Assembly: GCF_963676685.1 (NCBI RefSeq)
Contig: NC_092346.1
Location: forward strand, 25,743,133-25,807,132
From: Mytilus edulis
Taxonomy: Eukaryota; Mollusca; Bivalvia; Mytilida; Mytilidae
Direction: 5' to 3'
Length of the DNA stretch: 64,000 bases
Each line of letters begins with the position of its first letter. Positions within the stretch are counted from its first letter, which is position 1. The position numbers and the translations under genes are program-made. The notes under the pieces were generated by a model, which was not told the origin of the DNA, did no database searches, and saw only the letters and a list, made by a program, of their open reading frames with translations. This document shows positions 47,481 through 61,740 of the stretch, in pieces.

Positions 47481-49332
47481 AATAAAACTGGCTGCCGCGA
47501 AAAATCCACAAAATAGCGTTAAAAAGCAAAAATCAATCCATCAATCCTATTTACACAAGTTGAAGATAACTTCACCAAAAAACATGCGTTTCTGTAATAT
47601 ACCACGATTTAGGAATGTGTGGACATTCATTATCAACTTTATTTCTAGTTGTTCACCGTGCAAAGTCATTATAATTTCATGAACATACACTACCAATAGT
47701 ATAACATGTACCTCTTTCCAAAATATATTCCCCATTTGTCATTTTTTTTACAATGATTCGGTACGAAAAAATACACTGGAAAGTGGATATGTCTAAAAAT
47801 ATATTTGTTAAAGATAAACTATTGTTTGGTGTCAAAATACCACCATAAGGAGGAACAAAATATACTTGCTTTAACATAGACAAGTTAGTTACATTTATCA
47901 GAAACGGTAAGTCAATGACGTCACATTGATCTAATAAAACATATATGCAAAAAGGCAATCATACTTTTCATTATCTCACTCATTGTCAATATTTTTAATA
48001 AATTTGAATGATTGTTTGATTGATTGGTATTATACACTTTTATCAGAACTATTGTGCTATTTCGTGGCGGTCAACTTTATTCTAATTTATCAAAAATGCA
48101 AAATCAAAAATGAAGGTTGTAAAAAGGTATAATTGCTCAACAGAGAGCTCATCAGTTATTGGTCATTCATTTAAGTAGAAACCAAGACATGGGTACGAAA
48201 TAATTGAAAGAAAAGTATAAGTCACTCAAAATAAAACTTGAAACAATACAAATGGCAAATAACGGGATGTTTCCCTTAACCATATGATCTGGAAAATTCC
48301 GATTAAAACTATGCAGTTTCACAAGAGGCATGCGCAGTTCCTGAAAGTAATGATGTTTTGTAAAATCTATAATTTAAAGAAGAAGAAGAGAGAAATGCAT
48401 ACAGAGAACACTCAAAATAAAACTTTAAACAATAAAAATTGCATAAAACGCGATGTCTTCATTAACCATATGCTTCAGAAAATTCAAATTTAGACTATGC
48501 TGTCATGCGCAGTTCCTGAAAGTAATGCTATTTTGTAAACTTTATAATTAAAAGAAAATCAGACAACACTATGATCAAAAGAGAAAAAGATGAAAAGACA
48601 AAACAAAAGACAAACTCTTAACAGAAAACTGAATGTTCACACAATGACGAAAACAAATCAGCTGGAAACACTGCAATATAATTCACTGAAATATCCGAAC
48701 ACATAATCTCTTATCATTTAAAAGGAATTTTTTTCGTGATGCTTGATATAATACAAAGTGTATGTCAACCCATTTGAAAGAAAGATGATTTGCATAGATC
48801 TACATGAGGGACTGTGTAACAAGGAAACTTCGTTTTTTTTTATAACATCATTGAGAAACAGAAGGTTATTTTTCAAAGATTTAGTTAATACTTATACTGT
48901 AATCAAATGTTAAAATTTATAAGATTACGATACACGAATAAAATTTCATTTCATTTTTTTGATAGTTAATTTTGACTCTATTATTTTGGCTTTCGTTCCC
49001 TTTGACTATTTAGATTCTAGTATGTATTTCTCCTTCCAAATATTTGCATCAAGAACATTTCATATGATAAGTTTTAGAACCACGCGTAGTGCTGCTTATC
49101 AAAATTAGAACTAATATTAAGACTCCTGAACTTGTGAACCAGTTTCAAGATTTCTTCAATAATTGTAAAGGAAAAACAATTTGCTTTAGCTACAGCTTCC
49201 GTTGATATGCAGGTTAACATTGATTGGTAAATATTTGTATGTATATATGTCGTCATGGAAACCTAGATAATGTCCTACATATTGTTTTAGATTCTGTTGC
49301 ACAGTTATATTTTTCCTTTCGTAAGATACACA
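47481..49332. other. no gene recognised; 5' flank of receptor 4
   Basis: A/T-rich. A local duplicated block ('GCGCAGTTCCTGAAAGTAAT') occurs near 48332 and 48506, with similar flanks ('ACCATATG' and 'GAAAATTC'), indicating an old tandem duplication of about 190 bp. Confidence 0.45.
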
Positions 49333-51051
49333 ATGGGTAAAGATGGATACAGTTTGGATCTGGCCGGTTTGGACAATGGTCAGTTCTATATTATACATGT
49401 CCCAGCATTAACATGTATATTTTTGAGTTTTATATCAGCTATTTGTGTAATAGTAGTATCATTCAAGAAAAAAAGCTACAAAACATTTTTCTCATGGTCA
49501 AGAAGCGAACGATTCGTAGTATATATGGCGATTTGCGACTGTCTGTTTAATGTTGCACATACTATGGATCACATGCATATTGTTATCACACAGGATCACC
49601 CGCATCCAAAAGGGATCTGTATTTTTTACGGGTTCATGCTTGCAGTGTTTATAACAGCACAAACTTTAATGGTCAATATCGTAGCCATCAACGCCTTTAT
49701 GTTGATCTTTTTTGGCAAGCAGATTAATTTTGGGAAAAATGACTGGAGACTTTTAACCTACATATTTGTGGTTCCTGCAATTGGAGGAATTATCGGGATA
49801 GCTCTTGACCAGATGGGACCAAATGGCTCTTTGTGAGTTTAACTTCAATAAGAATTTATAATATAGTTTGATATACATAATATGTTGATGCTAATACAGT
49901 AGTTTAATAAAAAAAAAAATAAAAAAAAATATACGCAACTCATAAGTCAGTAGCACTTTTCACAAAAAATCTTAAAATAAAATTTTAAAAATGTTTAGTT
50001 GAATTGTTAAGGAATATTTTCGACTTACGATTTTTTTGTGAAAAGGGCTACAGGTTTTTACTTTTTTTCAAATTGTAGGACGAAAACTTACAAATAAATT
50101 ATAATCTTGTCTTTGCTTCCGCTCGTCATTAAAAAAATTCGAACAAGAAAAAATCAGCATTGCACTGTGTTGAAGACGTAAATAAGATTTCGAGAGTTTT
50201 TTCTTTTTTCCATCGATCATTTGGCCATGATGTTGTTCGTCTATCTTCGAATTTTGACTTTTGGTTTATCTTAACATTCTCAATCGTTGCTGTTTTAAGC
50301 ATATCGAAATCACTGAAATGATTTAATTCAAATTGATTTGGAACTGGATATATTGAAAAGAAATTTATCTAATGTTAAAGACTTTATATAGACCTCAAGA
50401 TTTCTTTTGTCAAGTCTCGTTATGTTGCTGTATCTCTACATTATATCCTTTTATTCATCTTTAAGCTCATGCATGCTCTCTATTTGTTACGTGTTTGACC
50501 TCATAGACAATATCTTAAACATACCAAAAACTATGCACTCTGATTTAAAAAGCATCGTGCTATCATTTTTATAAATAAGATCTTGTTATGTTAACTTAAC
50601 ATTATGTTTTGTTTTTATTTATCTGTTATCTAGCTGCTATTTTGATGGTGTGAATGGAAAGCAAATGGGTGTGTTCTTTACAACTGTTCCATTGCTGGCA
50701 GTACTGTTCCTCAACAGTGTGTTCTACGGGCTGACGTATTTTCGTATTCATCAAGAAGGTAAACGTCTAAAAGATACCGTTGGGGAAAATGCAGCGTCTG
50801 TCAAAGGTGCACACAAAGCGGCGAAAACCATGTCGATGTTTGTAATGGCGTTCTTCATTCAATGGTGGGCCATGGCAATATATGGAGCATGGCAATTGGT
50901 CGAGGATGTTCCACAGTTGCTTTTCCAGGCAGTCACAACCTTCTCTAATCTTGGTGGTGTTCTAAACGGAATTGTCTTCATTATCATTAAGAAGAGACAG
51001 AACACCACAGAACAAGAATCCAAATCAGTGACACAAACAACAAAAGCTTGA
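49333..51051 (+). CDS. seven-transmembrane receptor, paralogue 4 (two exons, plus strand)
   Basis: Exon 1 is 49333-49832 and exon 2 is 50634-51051, with an 801-bp intron (donor GTGAGT, acceptor ATCTAG, phase 2), giving 305 residues. The ATG at 49333 is the first Met. The N-terminus is very short (about 20 residues), lacks sequons and starts MGKDGYSLDL in place of the 'DGYDLPVYG' of the others. TM2 ends 'DHMHI' and TM3 opens 'ICIFYGF'. The ECL2 'CYFDG' starts exon 2. TM6 is 'FFIQWWAMAIYG' and TM7 'GGVLNGIVFIII', followed by a short tail rich in Thr, Ser, Gln and Lys. It is the most diverged of the four, with 'FFGKQINF' after TM3, and is transcribed in the opposite direction. The splice position is identical to its paralogues. 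Ligand unknown. Confidence 0.85.
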
Positions 51052-53314
51052 GCGGCTCCTTCATGGAAACTCGCATTTCCTGCTTTTGTCGAAATTTTTC
51101 TCATAAACATAGCTAACAGTCAATGTTAAAAAAGATTTTATTAATTGTACAATTTAGTCTATAAGCTTTTAGTAGTTGCATACTAAGACAGGAACATAAC
51201 TTTATACATCTTTGTGAGATGAAATAACATACATTAAATTTTTCAACAACGTTTTTTAAGATGGCAAGAAATCAAGTTAAATCTGGTTTAAATAAAGAAA
51301 CGGTTCATTGATAAATAAAATCCATTGTATGTATGTATTCGAAAAAACGTATAGTATACGATTGGGATAAGTCTTCAACAAGAATTTTGATAGGAGTGAG
51401 ATAGTTAGAAGATCGGAAAACACTGTTTGTAATCAAACGTTTACTTGACAGTTAATGGATTCAGAATTTGGATTTGTAAGCTAAATACTTAAAAGTGGTA
51501 ACCACATTCGGCACGAAGGACGGAAGTGCCTTTTGCTACAAAAATTTGCAACGTGTCTTGTATTTTATTATTAATAGGTCACTTTAGCATTTAGTTTTTG
51601 TATTTACTGTGTATTGCGAGAAGAGGCTCTCAAGTTACATGAAATTTCTGAATTCTCAACAGTTTCTTATTCATTTTTTTTATTATTATTTCACGATCCC
51701 AATTTTTTCTCAGGTTTATATTGCTGTTCCTTACAGTGAGGTTTGTGTATAGATTTGGCGACCGTTTTTTGTCTTTCCGTTGATCGTTTGTTCATGATGT
51801 TGTTTGTCCATCTACGACTTTTTTTTTTAGTTTGCCCCTTTGCATCTTCTCATTTTGTATAATTTCTAAATATTTTTAAATTATGTAACATGTTTTGATT
51901 CAGTTGAACGTGTACATGCTCCGTTCACGCAAATGCAAATGAACAGTTGTATCTATAATCGTCATTTGAAATATAAATATGTATGGCCATTTCGAGACAA
52001 CGTTTAAAACAGTGGTTTGGGGATTTCGATATTTTTTTTAAAATTCAGAATGAATCAAAATTTAATAATAATAAGATCAATAATAAAAAATAGGGGCGAA
52101 AGATACCACAGGGACAGTCAAACATAATTATATTGAATAGAAGAAAATAAATGTGAGTATTTAAACTATTGCATGAAAGTTGTGTGTAAAAGGAAATGTA
52201 CACGTTTTACAAGAAAAAAAGTTTTACAGATGTGTCATTGTCCTTTATATGTTACAGTTTAGTACCTCAAATAAAATTAAATAAATTTTGTTACTTTTAT
52301 TTTGTTCAACACCGTCTATTTTGTCATCTAAAAAGATGAAAAAATAAGTCAAAATGAGTATCGAATAAATATTTAACATACAAACGTTACAGTATTGATC
52401 AATTAGTCAAAGTTTATCATACCATCTTCACTGCATACATCAATGATACAAAGTTGAACAAACCAAAGTTGTTGCATTTCTCATTAAATCGAAGTTTAGC
52501 ATATCAAGTTTGTTGCAATCATGAATGAATTATACAGTTAAATATACTCATGTACCACCTTTGCTACGTTGATCCTTGAATCAGATGTGAATTTTCTGAC
52601 TTTGACAGATCGTGAGCGATTGTCTTTGCTGTCCCTTTTGAAATTTCATGACCGGTGATCCATGAGTATTTTCAGATTCTTAAATTTTACATTGTCGAAT
52701 TTCAGGGTTTCTCTCTGTTTAGATTTGTGATTCCGTGTTTGTATTCGATAAACTCATCATAGGTACCAGCATTACACTCTCGAGTTTGTCTATTCTATTT
52801 TATTTTTTGTCTGTCTGAACGTTTGATGTTTTCAACGGAATGCCTGGACATGATATAATATTTCTTGAAAGTCAAAAGATTAAACAAAACATGAAAAGAG
52901 GACAATAATGTGCGAATTGATCAACTTTTAAGGTGGAGTAACATTATCATTTTTTCCTGAAAGCTAGTTATAAAGCCAACCATAATAGAATTTCAACTTG
53001 AAATGAATCACCAAAATATTGAGTTAAAATTACGTAATGGATAACGTATTTGTAAATAAATCAATATTTGTACTAAAACATGAAATAATTTGGCAACACT
53101 AATACAATTTTAACTTTGTCAAAATGTTCATTTAGAAACAAAGATGCACAGACAAACTTATATACATTGGTGTTCTTATTTCATAAATTAACGACAATGC
53201 TATTTACTGCTGGTAAGAAATATTATCGTTCTTAAATCTTATCAATACATATATTTTAGTGGAGGAGTAAAAAAAAAAATAACAAAATATAACAAATTTC
53301 GAGGATAATTATAA
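51052..53314. other. no gene recognised; 3' flank of receptor 4
   Basis: A/T-rich. Contains an R2 fragment (52090-52126) and the end of an R1-like sequence in reverse orientation (about 52750-52772). No CDS supported. Confidence 0.45.
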
Positions 53315-56300
53315 ACGGAAAGTCCATAATCAACTGGCAAAATCCAAATCTCAAACAATGCAAACGGAAGGATAGTAATTGTCATATTCCTGACTAGGTA
53401 TAGGCATTTTCTTATTTAGAAAATGGTTGATTAAACCTGTTTTATAGCTAGCTAGACCTCTCACTCGTATCACAGTCAAACAAATTGATAAAAAAAAAAG
53501 CAAAATTAATCAGACACTCCTGTTTCAAATATAAGGAATCGCAGAGAAGCTCTGTGCGTTGAGAGTGATTGAATGGTCAGGAATACTTATATCATATAAA
53601 AATTCTTAAATTATGTTGCAAGTATGTACTTATTAATACTGTATCTAATGTTAATCTACGAAGGCCGATAATGGTACTGAAAAGGATTCAAGAATGATAT
53701 TAGTAGTAGCATATGTTAAGGTTTGAATTTGTAACCATGTGCAATAGGTTTAATGTGCATAAATAAAATTTCATCATGTATATTTTTTAAGGGATTGTTT
53801 ATATTAAAACGGTTTAGCTTACATCTTCTACTATACATATGCTTAATATGCATTTTCTGCACTAATATTGAATATCTACTCGGATTAACTTTTAATGTTA
53901 AGTGTAATGTGCATTTTCTTCTTTTCAATTTGGTGCAAATATATTATTTGATGATAAATGAAGAAATCTTATTGTTTCATGACCGTCGAATATTTTATTT
54001 AATTCTAAGCGTTTCCTTACGATCATATATTTTTATGACCAACCTACTCCATAAATTTTTAAACATCACTAATTTTACCTTCCTAATATTTTAGTTGGAT
54101 TGTTATATAAGAGTAATAAACAAGGAATTATCTAATATAGACAAAATTGATTCACATTACACTTTGTTTGTAATAGTTTTCAACTTTTTAAAAATGATTT
54201 TCAAATTAATTGATATACTCATTCATTATAAATTATAAATAATGAGCTTGATGAAATTATTTTAAGAAATACAAGTCTTAAGCAGTTTTTTTCAGTCTAT
54301 TTAAATTATCCTTAAAATGGAGATACAAATTTAGTGACATGACATGTACACTCGAATTGAATGGTTCAATTTTCCTGCCAATATGATATACTAAGGGATT
54401 GTAAACAAAAAAGTCAAATCAGCAGTAACATGAAGCTAAGCCTTTAAATAATATTAGTTCTTACATTTGGGTGATCCAAAAGGTAAATTCAGCACATGCG
54501 TAATTTTAATATAAAATAAGAAGATAGGGTATTATTCCAAAGTATACATATATCTATTATATAGAGTCCAAATAAAGTTAATGAGTCAAGCTCTTTCCCA
54601 CTAATTTACCCGGTTTATCTACTACGGGTTTTAACAACAGTTACATATATGGGTTAGTGTAGTGGTGGCGGTCTTGATTATGTTTAGCTATGCAAAATTC
54701 TTTATGCATGTTGTGAGCTTGACACTTGTTTTCTAGAGATCGTGGTTGGTTGCCATGTGTGATATTTGTTTGTCGTTCATTATTGTTGGATCAACCAGGA
54801 CGGTGGTTTTCTCTTTTCAATTGGCATATTATATTTTATGGGTTTTGCTTATTGTCTGCCGGACGCACGTTTCATATTTATAAGACTCATCAGTGGTACT
54901 CAATTAAAAAACAGTCGTAAAAAACAAAACTAATATCGATGTTGAATATAAAACCAATCGCTGTAAAAGGTTATGCAATGTCTGGCATATGCCATCTATG
55001 TCAAGGGTAGAAAAAAGTATGCTATGTTATAAATCATGTCAGTACGTAAACACTTATGGTAGTGATTAAAAGTAATGTATATATTTCAAAGAATAGAATG
55101 ATGAATGAAATACCACTGAATCGCTGAATCATTCAATCGCGTAGTGGTATTAACTATTTTTGGATTCTTATAAATTCTATATATAACTTTTGGACTAGTT
55201 TAAATCTCGGTCTATTTCTTAAATTTATTCTTGCATACTTTTGATTTTTTAACCCTGTATGCTAACATTCCCATGAAAATTTTAAAATTGTTTGTACGCA
55301 CATTGAACGACAAATTTATGTGACGTATAAAATTTTCTGACGTCAGACACTCAATAAATGTGTTCGTAGATAGTAGATGTTTTTGTGTTCTGTTAAATTG
55401 TTCCTTTTAAAATTGTTAAACGATGATGACTGATGTACCCATAATTTGACTATTATATTTATTGTGTCTGTTTATTTAACGCATCAATGTAAAAATATCG
55501 GAAATTGATGAGACTGTCATTAAAGTGAGAGGGTTAGCGCTATAGAACCAGGTTTAATACACCATTTTCTACATTTGAAAATGCCTGTACCAAGTCAGGA
55601 ATATGACAGTTTTTGTCCATTCGTTTTTGATGCGTTTTGTTATTTGATTTTGCCATGTGATTATGGACTTTCCCAATTGATCTTCTTCTAAGTTCAGTAT
55701 TTTTATGATTTTACTTTTTGCCTTGACAACAATGCTGCTACATCAGCATTCACACTAGCTTATAACAGCCAGAAGTCTTGTTGACATCAATCAAAACAGT
55801 CGGTATAATCTGAAGCCATTAATTATACTTTTAAAGTCATGACACTTTTCACGTAGACGCATATCAGTAGGTGGAATTAATATAAATAGGAGATTTATTT
55901 CTGATTAAATGTAGTAAATTCAACAAATTGCATTAAACCTGAATTGTACTTACTATTGTATATTTATTATTTATTATATGTTTACTCAATATTTCACGAC
56001 TTATATAATATGCAATACAATTTTTGATAAGTAAAATGTGTTAAAAGAAACTGATGCTTGGGACAAGTTGATCAGGATTTTTTTCTCAGATTGTCCATAG
56101 ATTTAAGAATTTCAGATTCAACAACGCGAATTCCTTCGAGCCAGACATGACATTTCTTTTAGCTGAGACCACCGTCAAAATCGCTCTGATAAAGGAATTG
56201 GATGATGCCAATTTACATGAAATCCAAATACGCAAAATGACACTTACTATAGCTTTGTCAGTTTGTTTTTCTATCTTTGAGGTTAAACATCACTTTTGGT

Positions 56301-59300
56301 ATCTTCTTCCGTCTCTTTTATATCAGTGAAATGTTCTTTTGATATTAATCCCGGAAAAAATAACTGACTCGTCCTTCATTTATCTAGATGATCAAATCCA
56401 AGGAGTCACGTGCCAGAGTATACCACTGTTGCATTTATTTAATAAGAATAAAACAGATGGCACATTTCCGCGAAACTTCAATTCGTATTACTAAAATTCA
56501 TTTTAAGTATTAATTTAAACCTGTGGTGTGAATGAGTGCTTGGCTCCAAAACAGTCTAAAGTTCGAGTATAATTAAGGTCCTTACCCCCATTTGATAGTA
56601 TTTGATACTAAAGATTATCAAAATTTGATATTTTAGATAATCTGGTTTAATTCAATCGAATATTTGTCTGGGTGAATTTTTGGAATTCCTGTATCTGGCA
56701 ACGACTAATTTGTTGTTGACAACGAAGCAGGTGCTGCAGGAAATAGTAAATAATAAAAACTCTAAGGAAAATTCAAAACGAATTCATCAAATGCAATTTG
56801 GTCCAGGCAGAAAATGGCGAATTTAACCCGGATTATAGCTAGCTTAATCTCTCACTTGTGTGACATATGTATAGAATTCCATTTTACTGTCAACAATGTG
56901 TTAGCAAAACAAACAGACATAAAATGTCAAAATTTGGGGTACAGCAGTAAAAGTTAAAGACAAAGAAAAAAACACTATATTACATAATTAATGTTATTAA
57001 CAACGACAGTACCGTAGGATCAACACTTCAAGACCATCATATACATGTATTATATGTAAAGTTGGTATCTTAGTTTTTTTCCGTAAACTTGTTAAGAAAA
57101 AGAACTAGACATTATTTGCTTAGTTTGCTTTTCAATTTGTCGATTTGGTATTAAAACATATTTTGTCAGGTTCTTTGTTTCGACATCCACTACTGGATGT
57201 TACTTCGGAACTGGCAGGTATACAATGCAGGATATTCTTACTAAGACCTTGTCGCAGTACCTTCTATCTCTTCGATTAGTGTGGCAATGTCCCTATTGGT
57301 TGATATGATTTTCTGTATAATGCATACATTTATAAGATATTAATTGGACACAGTAGAGTACCTTTTATTTACTCTTTTATAACTATGATTGCAACTTATT
57401 GGTTAGATGACGCTTAATATGTACGAGTGACAACAACTGGCTCCCTCTGTGAACATGAAAATGAGGTCTCAGTTTTTTTTATTTGGTTCTCTTAACTCAG
57501 TCTTTCCTTCATGTGTGTTTGTATGTTTACCCTTATGCCTTGTTTTATGTCTTTTTTCAGTTTTCAACTTTTTTTATTTGAACTAGAAGTTCAAACATAC
57601 ACAAAAAGCAAGAAATCTTGGCATGCAAAATAAAAACTAATTAAAAAGGTGATCCTAAACTAATTAAGTTATGTTCATCCAGAAAGGTAGGCAGATGCTC
57701 CTCCACTACTCACAAGGAGTGAAGAACCTTGCTAATCTCATTCCAAATCATTAAAAAGAACCGAAAAAAGAACAAATTTAGTTTTTTCTATTTCAACTTA
57801 TTTTTTTCATATTGTATCAATATAGTATGTATGAACTTCAGTTTTACTTTTGCCGTGCATAAAGACTTTGTGGTAATCCCATCAGGCAAATGTTTTTTTT
57901 TTACGTTTTCAGTTGCTGAATTTAAGAATTGTTAGTATTTTACTACTGATAGTCCAAACTATCGTATGATATCTTTTCACATTTTTATATTTTACCACAA
58001 ATATAGTTTTATATAGTATTCAGAGTTTGCAAATATGGAACGAGGTTTATCACAGATGCCAATTTCTGAATGATACTGCATCTATATGAAAACTGAGGAA
58101 ACAAAAAGTTTAAACTGACCATCTTGATCGCTAAAGTGTTGCGAAAAGAATCACGAGAGCAGTTCTAAAACATTTATCAAGACCGTCTTGTATAATCATT
58201 CACATAGAAACACAGTTGTTTATACGTGCAATGCAATTTCAAACAATAAAATACATCACCTCTAACTTTACTTGAAAAACATTAACTTAACAACAAAAAC
58301 GAGAATTAATTTCAAGGTCTGCATGAGTTTAGATTTCTATTCTCCTTTTTGAGATAACGTTCTATAATTCAATGCATTTCAGCATTTGCATACAGTAAAA
58401 TGCTAATAACTATGCGATGCATTGCTTAACAATCAATATAAGGTGTTCAAAGTTGCTTTTGAAAATACTTTTATAACACAACTACACTTCTTATTTCTTG
58501 ATTAAGTCTTTGTGATGTAACAGCTTATAAATGATCAAAAACAACCTGGCTAACTTTGAGGTATTGTGTATGTTCCTTTTTGAGTGCCTTATATAATTGC
58601 ATTATATGAATGACACGTTGAACTTTTTTTATCGCTATTTTTTAATCAATCTTTTTTTTAAATTCGACTTTTTTAAATCTTGACAGAATACAAAATCTAT
58701 ATCGAGTTCATTTAGAAAGACCGTTTTTGCATGGTTTATTGTTAACTGTCTGCCTGATTATTAGTTTGTCATTCTTTTTATATACTTATTTCTTGGTTTG
58801 AAGAGTTTTATATTTTTGTTGCATAATTTCATCTCCTTGCAATCTGAGGCACATAATAAAATCAATAAATTGTTGAAATCTTTTTGTACCATTATCATGA
58901 ATCAATGATAAGACAAAGGGCAGTTAAAAGCCAATTTCAACTAAAATATAAACTGTCTTTTCCAATGCGTGCTTGTTGAATGAGTATTTTACAAACAATT
59001 TTGGAGGTTCCTTTGTAAGATAAATTGAGGGATAAGACATGTATAGAAGATAAGCAAAATAAAGATGGGATATCAATCTGAACGGGAAATACATTTTATG
59101 CTGGAACGATTGATTTGTACATAATAAATGCTTTTAAATACATCACGTTAATGCACGGCCATAATAAGGAGTATCAAAGAATGACAGTCAAATGTTGCAT
59201 GCTTTAAATAGTTGTTGCAGTTTCAATTTTTGCATACATGTACCAATGTACATTTCAGAATCATTTTCAAAACGAAAACCTATCACTATAAGTGTAACCT

Positions 59301-59589
59301 AGTGTGTATGATTTTGATTTTAGCAATCAAAGAACAAAAGAATTTCAAGACGATATAACATTTTATATCATAAGAAAACAATCTACCCTATACGAAGAAA
59401 ACATTGTTTTTTTCATTAGAAAACAAGATCAATAACTCATTGAAAAGAGTTAACTTTTTAAATGCAAATGGAAGTAAATATAAACAACGCATGGTCAGGT
59501 ATGTACATACACATTAATAATCATTCACTCTAACACAAGGCCCGGATTTTGAAAGCTGCATCTATTATTATTTAAACAGATGTTGTTTG
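53315..59589. other. long stretch without a gene; R4, R1 and R6 fragments
   Basis: R4 copies at 53315-53470, 55530-55715 and 56755-56885. A reverse R1-like core is at 54850-54905 ('CGGACGCACG', 'AAGACTCATCAGTGGTAC'). An R2/R6-like scrap lies near 57600-57720. Open frames here are short and lack domains. Confidence 0.45.
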
Positions 59590-59895
59590 ATTGTCAATGA
59601 AACGACATTACACAAGAGACCAAATGACACAGAAATTAGCAACTACTAGTATAGGTCACCGTACAGCCTTCAACAATGAGCAAAGCCAGCATTAAATGGC
59701 ACCGAATTGGCAAAGGTTAAACCATTCAAACGGGAAACTAGCGGCCAGATTTATGTAAACAATAATAAACGAAAAACAAATATGTAACACAGCAAAAAGT
59801 CCCTGACTTGGGACAGGCACATACAAAATGTGACGGGGTTTAACATCTTAGCGGTCACATAACCCTCCCCTAACCTGGGACAATGAATAGGTAAG
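59590..59895. repeat. dispersed repeat R5
   Basis: 'GTCAATGAAACGACATTACA', 'CGTACAGCCTTCAACAATGA', 'TGACTTGGGACAGGCACATA' and 'GACGGGGTTTAACATCTTA' follow the order of 23050-23415, with small deletions. Confidence 0.8.
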
Positions 59896-60211
59896 ATTTA
59901 TCAGTAAGTGAACGATTATGAAGATGAACATTTCAATTCCGTAATAGGAAAAAATGTCAAGAGTATTATTTGTAAGGTAACCACCGACGTAAGATTCAAC
60001 GGGCTATTGATAACGCCGAATACAGTTCAGCAGCAGAGGAATAAACCTAGTAAAGATCGTAACTTTAACGGTTGCAATTTTATTGCATTTTGATAATAAA
60101 AGTCTTTTAGTGATGTTCTATGCCAAAATACTTTAAAATACTTAACTTGATCTGAAACCGAAGAGATGAAAAAACAGAATAAAAAAGCCAAAAAGCAAAG
60201 CTTAAACCAGG

Positions 60212-60568
60212 TAAAACTAGAGCTTTGCTGCTGGTGGAGATTTATTTCCCCGAGGGTATCACCAGTCCAGTAGTCAGCACTTTTTGTGCTGACATGAATT
60301 ATCATTGATACGGTTATATTTATAAATTAACTGTTAACAAAATTTTGAATTTTTGAAAAACTATAAAGCTTTTCTATCTCAGGCATAGATTACCTTAGCT
60401 GGATTTGACAAAACTTTTGGGAATTTTGGTCCTCAATGCTCTTTAATTTCGTACTTTATTTGGCCTTTTTAACTTTTTTGGATTCGAGCGTCACTGATGA
60501 GTCTTTTGTAGACGAAACGCGCGTATGGCGTCTATACAAAATCTAGTCCTGGTATCTTTGATGAGTTT
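60212..60568 (+). repeat. dispersed repeat R1, long copy
   Basis: Collinear with 24595-24950 from 'CTGCTGGTGGAGATTTATTT' to 'GGTATCTTTGATGAGTTT', with the core 'GACGAAACGCGCGTATGGCG'. Confidence 0.85.
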
Positions 60569-60762
60569 ATTTGCATGTAAGTCACTATATATCTATTGTT
60601 TATATACCTATGACGCAGAACTTTTGTGTATCATAATATGATATTTGGTTTACATAGCTCTCGACAAACTATTAGTAAATTAACTATTTCTAAACACGCA
60701 AGTGATGCAATCTTAATGATGTCGATGATATAGCAAGTTATGGTTTTAAATACTTTAATGTA

Positions 60763-61740
60763 TACAGTCCGCCAAAAATTTAGCACCACCTACTGTATTT
60801 TTATTGCATCAATATTTTTTTTTCATTTAAAAAATCAGTTAATCCTCGAGAATGAGAAAATGTTCAAATACAATTTTTCTAACATATACCATAAACAAAC
60901 CATCAACTTAATTTTGGTCACTGATGCAGGTTCTATGCTTTGAATTTTGCATTCATAGAAAAAGCAAAAATTACACAATTCAGAAACGGAATTAAAGTTT
61001 CACTGTGATTTTTTTTTACAACAATCAATCACCCAATATCATTAAAAGTCTCTACAAATAATCTTTGGTATGTTTGTCAAATTCAATGTATAATTTGAGT
61101 CAATATGATGTGTAACCACCTCTCTATCTGTACAGTTCTAGATCACGGCGTCTTCTACTGTATGCAAGCCTTCTTAACTTTAGTTGAGCAAATTTATTCA
61201 ATCCATCAACATTTGCACCTGTGAAATCGCCAAGATTTGCAAAGGTGACTCTCTGCGATTGAGATTTCTGCCAATGACATCCCAGACATGTTCGATAGGG
61301 TTCATGTCTAGAGACATGGAAGGCCAAAAGATAAAGTCTATGGCTTCTTGTTCTTTGTACTTGGTTATACTCCTTGCCCTGTGTAGTCTAGCGTTGTCGT
61401 TTAGTAAAAGGGTCTTAACGCAAGTGGGGGATTATCAAAAATAGGGACTACAATGTTTCTAAGCACCAAATTCCTGTATTTCTGTCTGTTAATGTTACCC
61501 TGCAAAATATGCATACCCAGCTTACAATATGAGAAGAAACCCCATAATGTAACACCACCAACAACGAATGCAGTCGTAAGGCAAATGTTGTTTTGGTCAA
61601 AGGCAGTTTTTTTCCCCCGCCAAACTCGTATTCTTCCGTCTATTGGCCCTTTAAAACCTGATTATACGGTGCCTGACTGTAAGGGCAGGTCTCTTGACAA
61701 CACGACGTGCTTTTCGGTAGCCTCTTTGAAGTCAACGGAC
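60763..61740 (-). pseudogene. decayed Tc1-like transposase/element
   Basis: On the minus strand, about 61720-61140 reads 'DGRIRVWRGK', 'VVGGVTLWGFFSYCKLGMHI', 'LQGNINRQKYRNLVL', then in shifted frame 'LLNDNARLHRARSITKYKEQ' (second catalytic Asp) and 'WPSMSLDMNPIEHVWDVIGR' (the third acidic residue, the Glu of NPIEHVW). A stop and frameshift lie near 61430 and the N-terminal DNA-binding part is missing. 'TACAGTCCGCCAAAAATTTA' at about 60763 resembles a Tc1-type terminal repeat and could be the downstream end. The other end was not found. Frames on the plus strand across this region are shadows. Confidence 0.8.

Noticed and set aside
53753-54094. 113-codon hydrophobic frame as a gene
   Set aside because: AT-rich, dominated by Phe/Leu/Ile codons, no relative in the window and no splice or motif support.
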